Shown piece after piece: positions 55,899-64,000 of a stretch of 64,000 bases of DNA. The stretch comes from Phragmites australis (Eukaryota > Streptophyta > Magnoliopsida > Poales > Poaceae). Position 1 is the first letter of the stretch. Each line of letters starts with the position of its first letter. The DNA lies in the NCBI RefSeq assembly GCF_958298935.1, contig NC_084928.1:21111501-21175500 (forward strand), in the 5' to 3' direction. The translations under genes and the position numbers were made by a program. The notes under the pieces were generated by a model. It had not been told where the DNA came from. It made no database searches and saw nothing but the letters and a program-made list of their open reading frames with translations.

Positions 55899-56974
55899 GA
55901 TCATGGTTTGACGAGCTCCCTCAACCGTCATCGGTAGAAGGCAAGTAACATGGATGGCCACATTCTTGTCAGATGTTGGATGAGACCCGAAAAAGTGATG
56001 GATAGAGCCATTCATGTTCAAGATGAGCTTTATCTCTCCTTATGTGGCATATTCTGGTTGATTAGAGTAAATGCACTTTTTTGTTAGCATGTTTTAAATG
56101 ATATTATCTACTAAACCGTTTATTTGAGTTGTGTTCTGATTGTATCTACTAAAAGTGTTGGAGCAGGTGGTCGGAGGGCTTTTCACCAGACACGGATGGG
56201 GTTCTAGACGTCGGCTCGAGCTTCCATCTACTTAGCCAACCTACTCGTAAGTGTTATTTCTTTTTAGTTCGATTTGCTCGCTTGTGCTTTCTTGATATTT
56301 GGGTTGTGTGTATCCTGGTTATGCAGAGGGCAGGAGTAGACTCTTATACGGTTGTATTGCTTTGATGAAACGTTAAGAGTTAATAAAGTTTTTTTAAAAT
56401 AAATACAATTAAATAAAAAATAAGATCTCACATGATTATATTTTGATGAAAAACTAAAAATAAGACAAACGGATCCAACAAAATTTTGGCTAACTCCATC
56501 CAAATTCTAATTGTCCAACCTAAAAAGAAATTAGATTATCCTATACATACTACCAAACAAGAAATTGAACTAGCTCATCCAACAAAACATAAATGTCCTC
56601 CAGCCAAATGCAGCCTTAGTGGAGGTAATTGTACCCCTACCCATCAGAGATCAAACCCCATGTTTGTTCATTGTATATCTCACTTAGACAAAATTTTCTT
56701 TTAGATGTAGGTGACGCATCGGTAATCTTCAAACTATGTATCTCTAGCCTTCAGTAGACATTATATAAGCGTGTACATGTGGTGGTGTGTGTGCATAAGA
56801 TCTACAGGTTATAATGGTATTTCTTTAAAAAAAACTTAATTGGTATGACATTGTAGTCGATCTCATACGCGGCATGGTCGACAGAACAGAGATCCCGAAG
56901 AATAGCAACGAACAAAACAGATGGAACCAACGCTCGATCACTTGCAAAATTTAGGGTCTAGTTCTACATGTGTT
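55899..56974. other. No gene recognised
   Basis: AT-rich sequence with only short frames. It probably contains worn LTR of E2 and, near its right end (about 56870-56974), internal sequence of the minus-strand Copia element whose LTR follows. Confidence 0.4.
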
Positions 56975-56986
56975 GCTCTGGTACCA
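56975..56986 (-). promoter_or_regulatory. Copia primer binding site
   Basis: TGGTACCAGAGC on the minus strand differs at one base from the initiator tRNA-Met site TGGTATCAGAGC. It lies five bases inside the LTR end at 56992. Confidence 0.75.
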
Positions 56987-56991
56987 CTTAA

Positions 56992-57362
56992 TGTAATAGA
57001 TTAGATCTAAACCATGACCTAAACACAGGACCACTCAAGCAAGAACTGAACACCACAGGATTGCATAAATGTAGATGCAGAAGCATACCTGAATTGAATC
57101 ATGTTCTCTAGATTGGTTCAACAAAATATAGGGTTGGTCTTCTAAAACAAGAGGCATTTCTCCCTTCTAAAACAAGAGGCATTTCTCTCTTACTATTGAT
57201 AGGATAATAGGTGGATTGGTGGTGCCCTGTTTCAGGGAGCTGACACTGTATTTATAAGAACCTATTAGGTTCTAGTTTTCAATTCTAGCCCATAATAAAA
57301 TATGAAACTCATTCGTGTCTCCCAAGTAATTCCTTAGTTAATCACTAAGCCAACTTTTGACA
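56992..57362 (-). repeat. 5' LTR of a truncated Ty1/Copia element, minus strand
   Basis: 371 bp, minus-strand TGTCAAAAGTTGGC...CTAATCTATTACA, with a TATA box (TTATAAATAC) at about 57245-57256. Together with the adjacent primer binding site this marks a 5' LTR. The remainder of the element and the second LTR were not found. Confidence 0.75.
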
Positions 57363-57566
57363 CCAATCGTTGTCCAGCATGCGTGGAGCAGATAAAATGA
57401 TTGGTTTACAATTTGTTTTTGGCCGGCGCCAAAAAAAAATCCAAATGCCAGAATTTGCTTCTGCTATCTCCGCTTGCCAAACGAATTTGTGGAAGCATAA
57501 TACCGCAGACGGTGGACATTAGACACGTACTGCATAGCGTCGTCTCACTTGTACGAAGAAAAAGCT

Positions 57567-57572
57567 TTTATT
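57567..57572 (-). terminator. Candidate polyadenylation signal of PA200
   Basis: AATAAA on the minus strand about 120 bp after the PA200 stop codon. Sequence match and position only. Confidence 0.5.
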
Positions 57573-57688
57573 GGGGAACACAACTATAATAGAAGGTGAC
57601 ACTATATGAGAACCGCTGGCACTTCTACAGTCACAGGTTCGTAAACATCGCACCGTATGGAAAATCCTATAATCTTCGACATTTTAAT

Positions 57689-60177
57689 CTAAACAAAGTA
57701 TGACGAGGAGGATGATGTATCACGAAGAACCTGCATGCGCAAAGAGAGCAACACTGTGAGAAAGAACAAAAGTTGTAGAGCAATCAAAACGGGAAGGTGA
57801 AGGGGAAGATTTCATGCTTGCCTCCAGTTCGTCTTCTGTGAATGAGTCCTTCTGGATGCTCCATGTGTCGGCATGCGTACGCTTAAACTCCGCGACAGCT
57901 TTCGTGACAGTTGACCTTATGGGGGGAGGCTCGCGTATGAAGCGAGCGAGTAGCGTGACATGAGCAGGAAGCCAGCTGCAAAACCATGGCAAAGCCACAT
58001 ACCCCGTCAAGAAAAATGTAGTTGGAATTTAGAATTACAGGATTGGTATAGTGTAAAATATATGGGATCAACTGTGCGCACAACATATGGCACGCCTGTT
58101 TTTCTTGTCAAGGAGTAGCACCTGACATCTACCATGCAGAGAAGGTAAAGAATACAGGAGTACCTAGGCATGTCGTATGGGACAGAAAGGACCGAAGCTG
58201 TCAAAGCAAGGACTGCACCATGGATGGTAGCAACAGAGTGACCCGACTTTGAATTTCTGTAACCAATAGCAGGTATTAACCCATTGTCTGCTTAACAAAT
58301 CAGCAAGAGGAAAAGAGAAAAGGTACCACAAGTTCATGATAACGTCAGAACGAGCAGAAAGTTCACCTTCTCCATGCATTAATGATACGCTGGGCTTGTG
58401 CATATGACCGATCACGGAAATCCTTTGATAGATCTTTATCTATACCCTTCATTAAGCTTGCAAGAACACCAGCAGCATGCTCCCTAACCTGAATAATATA
58501 TGAAACAATTCATACCATTGAAAGAAGAAGCCTGTACTTAGAGGACCTTTAGCTGAACAGTACTTCAATAAGTATGCCTTATGCCCAGGCAAAGGCTACA
58601 AATCAAGTAGTGTCGTTTATTACTTATTTTTATCTGGAGTGCATGATAGTACACATTTTCATGAATAAGTCATAGAATGGGAAATAAAATATTCAATAAG
58701 TACAGGTCAAATGAAAATATACTTGCCTCAACTTGGTTATCCACAAGTAACTTCTCTATTGTTTGCCAAATTTGGGATTTCTCTGAGCCAGAAAGGATGA
58801 ATGTATGCCTGTGACAGTTAATGTAGTGCATTCATTTTCCATTAGATCTATGATCACTGGGAGAACCAAAGGCACGTGACAACTAAAGAGACATTATCCC
58901 ATAAAAAAGTTGTAGAAATTTTATAGATCTGTAAAATACAAGTTACGTTTCTGTTGGCTTTAACCAGAATACATATAACAGTAACGCCTCACAACTGGTA
59001 CACTACTATAGAGAAAATGGAAAACATGGTGCTCTTTGTAGCAACGACTGAGATTTATGGCATTAATGGTTTACTATTAAGCTAATCCTTTCACGTTGAG
59101 CATCAAACAAGGGAAGAATCGTTCACTGTGGGTCAAAACCATTTTCGTAAAAATGGGTACATTGGCAACAAAAAGTGAGTATTTGAACCTGTATGTAAAG
59201 GTCCTGAGATACGATAACAGTGCAGATCTGGTCCGCCAATTAGGATCATTAACTGAAGAAAGAATAGCCACAATAGCAGCTTCAAGAAAAGGACGGCGTA
59301 GAATCCTCCACTTCAGCAACTCAAAAGTTGACTTAGCGAGCAATGACAAATCCTTATTTGATGTTTCCTGCAAGGAAACAGAAAATATGGCAGATAAAGT
59401 GCCGTAAATTCAAAAAAAATGTTAATTGTAATAAAATCACTCATCTCTGCTCCCAAAATGACCAACCAGAATTTCTGAAAAGTTTAATAGCCCAAATCAA
59501 CATCAGTTTATCATCGAACTAAGGTGATCAAACAGCCTGACGAGAAGTTTCACTTTCTTAAGGCTTTAACAAGGAAAAGAGGAATTTCTTTTTGTTCAAC
59601 ATTCTTAGTTCATTAACAGAAACAATAAAGTGAAGATGACATGGAAAAATAAGTGAGCAAGCAAACAAAAAAAAACTTTCACCGCAAAATTATCAGACTG
59701 CTTACCTGTAGTGAGAGAATAGGGTACATAAGCCTAATAATAACGTCCAGTAGAACAGAAGATCTCCCAGACTTCAGAGATGCAATCATGAAATGAAAAA
59801 TCTGAAAAGAAACAAAAAGAAAAGCCATAAGCCTGAAATGAAGTAAGTGAATAGTGCACCTTTAAACTTGGAGAAAGGCATAAAATAAGCACCGTTTCCA
59901 TCCTTTTAGCATCAGCCTCCTCTTTATGGTCCACACTATTTTCAGTAGCCGAATCTGATATTGATTCCAGTTGTTTAGATTGAATATTGTTTTGTATACT
60001 TACAGATAATTCATTAGCTCCATCTGTCAAACGTTTAGTCCAATATTCATTTCCTGTTTGCTCAATCATGCTTACATCCCCACAAACCTCTTCTGGAGAA
60101 CATCCAGGGCCAAATGACCCAGATAGTCTCATATTTGAGCATGCAACACACATGGCCACACCGATTGCTTCTCTTAC
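57689..60177 (-). CDS. PA200: Proteasome activator subunit 4 (PA200/Blm10), last eight exons
   Basis: PA200 is a HEAT-repeat nuclear cap that binds the 20S proteasome through its C-terminus. Eight exons on the minus strand stay in frame for 350 codons: 60177-59893, 59801-59706, 59367-59189, 58808-58727, 58488-58367, 58256-58164, 57975-57822 and 57730-57689. Diagnostic stretches are SLKSGRSSVLLDVII, ETSNKDLSLLAKSTFELLKW, NDPNWRTRSALLSYLRTFTY, VREHAAGVLASLMKG, GAVLALTASVLSVPYDMP and KRTHADTWSIQKDSFTEDEL. All introns end in AG and five start with GT. Those at 58726-58489 and 57821-57731 start with GC (GAG|GCAAGT and GAG|GCAAGC), and only these borders keep the frame. The protein ends DTSSSSSYFV, where plant homologues I recall end in YFA. 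The N-terminal ~80% must lie beyond 64000. Intact frame and splice sites suggest an expressed gene. Confidence 0.93.
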
Positions 60178-60871
60178 CTGAGCTCAATGTAAAAGAAGCA
60201 AAATGAATCAGAACTAATTTTGTTCCGAGGCAGTAAATATTTCCTTACAAATATGGGTTCCATTTAACATGGGTTCCTGATATGGTTGGGTTGATTGGAT
60301 CTATCTAACTAAACTAACAAAATCTATCTCTAACCAAAGATACTCTCCATAACAGTTCCACTTAACGCTGGTAACTTGTCAAAAGCTTACTTAACATATG
60401 GATGGTACTTGAATTATGACAATTCCGAAAGTCTTGATCTATTCTACCCAAGCTTGGATGCATTATTACATACATTGTGCCTAGCTTGATTATTCAGGAA
60501 ATGGACCAAAGAACTGGAAATGCCTATAAAACCATTAATTGACTACAGGTTGTAGGAAGTATCCATTAGAGCATTAACAGTGCAGTGACACTGTTCAGTG
60601 AACAACTGAACATGTATCCTTTAGTTTTTCACCAGCTTCTAGTGAAAGCTATGTATCTAACGACTAAGCTGGTCTTAGTCAATTTCCAACCCAGAAAGAT
60701 CAGGGAAAAACATGTTGCCAGTCAGTCACCAGAAAATAGTATATGCTCGCACGTGGTATAAGCCAGATCCAGGAAACAAGCATGGATGGCATAAGCTTGA
60801 TCCAGTTTACAGGAACTGAGCAACTATAGCATAAGCCTACCTAATCAGTTTGTAGGAACTATAGATCCAAC
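60178..60871 (-). other. PA200 intron sequence left of the Copia insertion
   Basis: No exon of PA200 is recognisable between the acceptor at 60178 and the Copia LTR at 60872. The next upstream exon must be beyond the element or the window. Sequence is AT-rich without open frames. Confidence 0.6.
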
Positions 60872-61402
60872 TGTTAGACATAGATATATAGGTGAGTCTA
60901 TTCTTCACCTAGGCACACTGTAGTTCACTGTTGCGTCACCCTTAGTTAGAACTCAAAAAACTGCCAGTTACGACTAAGAAAATAGTCAGTTACGACAACA
61001 CAGATAGTTGAGTTACGATCACATAACAAAAGGTATATAATTACGACTAGAGAAGGTATCCGAGTTACGACTATATATATTTATAATAACTGAACTATCT
61101 TCTGGATCGCAACTATACTGTTTTTGAGATCGTAACTAGAGGTGTGCGCAGAGATGAACAGGTTACGATCACATGATAAAAAGTACATAATTACTACTAG
61201 AGAAGATATTCGAGTTACGACAATATATATTTCTGTAACTGGCATATCTTATAGATCGTAACTATACTGCTTTTGTAATCATAAGACATACTGCGTAATA
61301 TCTCTAGAGTATACGGGGCTCTTTGCATATTGTAACATGTATATGTGTGTGTGTATATACTGACCTAAGGCCCCCGAGGAATACAAATTGCTATTCCAAA
61401 CA
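60872..61402 (+). repeat. 5' LTR of the Copia element
   Basis: Bounded by TGTT...AACA and followed directly by the primer binding site. The central 400 bp is filled by a GTTACGA-rich repeat region that may be a separate insertion. Confidence 0.7.
60893..61300. repeat. GTTACGA-rich repeat with a 150-bp duplication inside the Copia LTR
   Basis: Two copies of a ~150-bp unit start with GTTACGATCACAT at 61012 and 61162, each containing ACTAGAGAAGRTATYCGAGT. The region opens with TAGGTGA...TTCACCTA, a short inverted pair. Several further copies of GTTACGAC occur on the same strand. Confidence 0.75.
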
Positions 61403-61414
61403 TGGTATTAGAGC
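61403..61414 (+). promoter_or_regulatory. Primer binding site of the Copia element
   Basis: TGGTATTAGAGC, one mismatch to the initiator tRNA-Met site TGGTATCAGAGC, immediately after the LTR. Confidence 0.85.
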
Positions 61415-62417
61415 TAGGTTCTGTTTAGGGATGCAGCAACGCGTCCCGATTTAGATCTAGTCCACCCTCATCGGCTCCCTCTTGTCGGCTCAAATCGATC
61501 TACCTCATCCATGCGCCGCCGGTCTACCCTGATTCGGTCGCCCCCGGAACAACCGTCTGGGGGTCCACCTCGCGTGGCCCCAAGGCTTGCATCCGTGCCG
61601 CCGCGAGGTCCATCCCCACCGACTCCTACCCGACATCGGCTTCAACGCTCGCCTGCCGCCAACTTCAGCGCCCACCTAAGCCCATCGCGTGGGTTGCCAC
61701 GCGGCAGCCCGCCCGCCGGTCGTCTGCTCTGGCCAGTCGCTCGCTCGCCAACCACCTACGCCTTGCCGTTTTGTGCCGGTCAGCGGACTGCTCTCTTTTT
61801 TTTCCATGTCAGGCTCGGCTGTCTAAGCAAGCTGGATAGTCTAAAAAAATAAAAATAAAAAGCCATTGCAACAGCTTGCCGTGCTCTCGCTGTTACTCAT
61901 CTCTATCTTTGCGCTCTTGCCGTCGATCGCCACTCCCCTTTGCGCTCTCGACATTGTCAGTCGCTTCTTCAACATGTTGTCGAGCACCGTTTTAATTCTT
62001 CGATGCTTGGTGATCTTTGATGGTGCCAACTACTAGGACTTCACGCAACATATGCTCATTCACATGCATGGGCTTCGTCTTTAGGGTGTTCTCTGTGGCG
62101 ACGTTCGTTGTCCGCCTTCCCCTGAGCTTCCGACGGAGCCCGTGCAAACATCTGTCAAGAAAGGAGACAAAACAGCTCTTGAAGCAGCCACCGCTGCCTA
62201 TGATACAGTTATCTTTGCCTACCAGGAAGCTTTGGAGCAGTCCTGGCCCCTAGCGCCATGATTCTTGATGTGTTCATAATCATTGCATGGGTGCTCTGGT
62301 TAGTACTGGCCCCCGGCACCATGATTCTCAGCGTCTATGGGAGTTTGACTAGCTTCGTCTTCCTTCCAGCAGTGGCATCATCGTCTTGGTCACATTTGTT
62401 GGTCGCGTCTATCGTCA
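61415..62417 (+). other. Copia leader and gag region, unreadable
   Basis: GC-rich to about 61790, with a Pro/Arg-rich open frame (61511-61852) that does not resemble a Copia gag. I see no zinc knuckle or protease motif. Likely a replaced or strongly decayed gag. Confidence 0.4.
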
Positions 62418-64000
62418 TTGCTTCGTTGTGATCTTTTAAGGTCTGCTTTAGGAGATTCGTCTTTAAATTGTCAAGGTTGTAATCTTGGTAAACAGATTCA
62501 GCTTCCTTATCCTTATAAGGAGTGTCTAAACGTCCTTTTGGTATTGTTCACTCAGATGTTTGGGGTCCGGCTCCATTCATTTCGAAAGGAGGTCATAGTT
62601 ACTATAGTATCTTTATATATGATTTCTCTTGCCACACTTGGATTTATTTCATATCATCTCGTCGCAAGGTCTTATCTATACATATAAGTGCTTTGCCATT
62701 ATGATTCATACTCAGTTTGGCACTGTCATTTGTGTTTTTCGTGCTGATTCTACTAGTGAATTTCTTTCTAGGCATCTTCGTTCCTTTCTTGCTGAGCAGA
62801 GTACGTTGTCTCAGTTCTCCTGCCCAAGAGCTCATGCTCAGAATGACGTTGCTGAGCACATGCATCATCTTCTTGAGACAACTCGCGCGCCTATAATTGC
62901 TTCTTCTACCCTACCTCATTTTTGGGTTGAGGTGGTCTCCACTTCCACATACTTAGTCAACATCCAACCTTCTTCTGCTCTCAAAGTTGGGATTCCTTTT
63001 AAGCATCTATGTGGAAGTTTTCTTGACTACTCTTCTCTTCGTCTTTTTGGCTGTGTTTGTTACGTTCTTCTTGCATTGTCCGCTCAATCTTTTAGTGTCT
63101 TTCTTGGCTAAAATACTGAGTGTAAGGGTTATTGGTGTTTAGATGCAAATAATATCGGTCACGAATATTTATTTGGATATTGAGTAAAAACAACATCCAT
63201 ATATATATCACATAAATTATGAATGTTCGAACATTCCACGTATCCAAAACTCAACTACATTAGAGATCTAACAAGCAAATCAACAATATACTCCTATAGA
63301 CTCTGTTGCTCGCTGGATACGTATTTCTTAAGATGTTACTTTTGATGAGTCTTGTCCTTTCTATCCTCAGACCTTCCCACTTCTTCAGCTTCCTTAGTCG
63401 AGCCCCTGTCTTTTCTCATTTTTCCTGCAACATCCATCATTGTTTCTTCTCTTCCCCTAGCACCATTGGCACCTTCTCCTACTATGCCTTCTTCGGTGCC
63501 TTCCACGCCTTTGCCTCCCACATCACATGCTCATCCTTCTAGTCTTGTTGAACCTTTTTCTTTTCACTACACTCACCATTCCCATGCTGCCTCACATCCT
63601 GTTGTGCCACTTTCTGATGAGCCTTCTCCTTATGGTGATTCAGCTCCTTCCTCTCCTTGCAATTATCTTCGTGATCGCCATTTGATTTGATCTCCTGATC
63701 ATTTTGGCTTTGCTGGTGTTGTTCCTATTGAGCCGTCTTCTTACCATGATGTTGTTCATCACACAAATGGCAACATGCGATGGCAAAGGAGTTTCCTACT
63801 CTTGAGTGTACCGGCACGTGGGATCTTGTTCCACTTCCTCCACATGTTCGTCCTATCACATGCAAGTGAGTCTATAAGGTTAAGACTCGCTCCGGTGGCC
63901 ACATGACCACAGTGCGCACTTTTCTTGTTGTTACCTCTATACGTCAGTGGTCTATCTCAGCTTAATGTCAAGAATGTCTTTCTTAATGGTGAGTTGTGTG
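62418..64000 (+). pseudogene. Copia pol: pre-integrase, integrase and start of RT, decayed
   Basis: The + frames give [17 protein letters not shown] (GAG_pre-integrase zinc region), [20 protein letters not shown] (first catalytic Asp), [26 protein letters not shown] (second Asp), CPRAHAQNDVAEH (normally NGVAER; the catalytic Glu is kept) and LRLFGCVCYVLL. RT begins with WDLVPLPPHVRPITCK and HMTTVRTFLVV, but about 28 residues between KTRS and HMTTVRT are missing near 63895. At least four frameshifts or stops are visible. Continues beyond the window. Confidence 0.88.
63138..63299. other. ~160-bp insertion in the Copia integrase tail
   Basis: The Copia protein reads ECKGYWC just before and DSVARW..RIS.DVTFDESCPFYP just after, residues that are normally nearly adjacent. 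The AT-rich piece between has no homology to Copia and could be a small MITE. I could not fix its ends or target duplication. Confidence 0.5.

Larger units (their letters stand above)
60872..64000 (+). mobile_element. Ty1/Copia retrotransposon, decayed, running off the window
   Basis: Starts with a 531-bp LTR (TGTTAGACATAG...TTCCAAACA), a primer binding site TGGTATTAGAGC at 61403 and an internal region with integrase and the start of RT in Copia order (integrase before RT). Many stops and shifts, one insertion and one RT deletion make it non-autonomous. Orientation is opposite to PA200, in whose intron it apparently sits. Confidence 0.88.

Noticed and set aside
1..64000. CRISPR arrays, tRNA or rRNA genes, bacterial operons
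   Set aside because: None seen: repeats here are LTRs or tandem LTR subrepeats without regular unique spacers, and tRNA-like words occur only as retrotransposon primer sites.

Overview
The window is plant nuclear DNA, almost certainly from a grass. The evidence is decayed CACTA (TNP2) transposases, Tekay/Del-type chromoviruses with integrase and chromodomain remains, a CRM-like chromovirus, a Gypsy derivative with an antisense PF04195-like frame, and one spliced host gene with plant-type introns. I cannot name the species.

Layout. Positions 1-5259 hold two fragments of CACTA transposases (+), the first ending at a CACTA-like 3' terminus at 4590. From 5260 to about 40.6 kb a Tekay-like Ty3/Gypsy element (called E1, minus strand) was inserted into the second CACTA fragment and then used repeatedly as a target. 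Its 3' LTR alone is split by four insertions: a Gypsy derivative (5897-23197), two solo LTRs (23635-26722 and 26877-28292), and a solo LTR (28382-35373) that itself carries another (28783-32761). E1's gag is split by one more solo LTR (37775-40193). Inside the 5897-23197 element sit an antisense PF04195-like frame and a decayed F-box-like gene. That F-box frame is cut by an LTR-like element (11053-21302), which in turn contains a nearly complete CRM-like chromovirus (12738-20393), the youngest and best-preserved element here.

From about 43.7 to 55.5 kb a second Tekay-like element (E2, plus strand) has its integrase split by a truncated minus-strand Tekay relative (44251-54656), which holds its own nested solo LTR (45698-49370). 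Nearly every insertion is bounded by an exact 5-bp target-site duplication that I could read directly. The nesting order is therefore observed rather than guessed. Most copies are solo LTRs.

From 55.5 kb onward: an ankyrin-repeat gene fragment, a single Copia LTR (56992-57362), and the 3' part of the one clear host gene, proteasome activator PA200 (minus strand, eight exons, 57689-60177, open throughout). Two of its introns use GC-AG borders. The rest of PA200 must lie beyond the right edge, past a decayed Ty1/Copia element (60872-64000) that appears to occupy one of its introns.

Together this is a host gene flanked by, and invaded by, many layers of retrotransposons. No tRNA, rRNA, CRISPR array or bacterial-type operon was seen.
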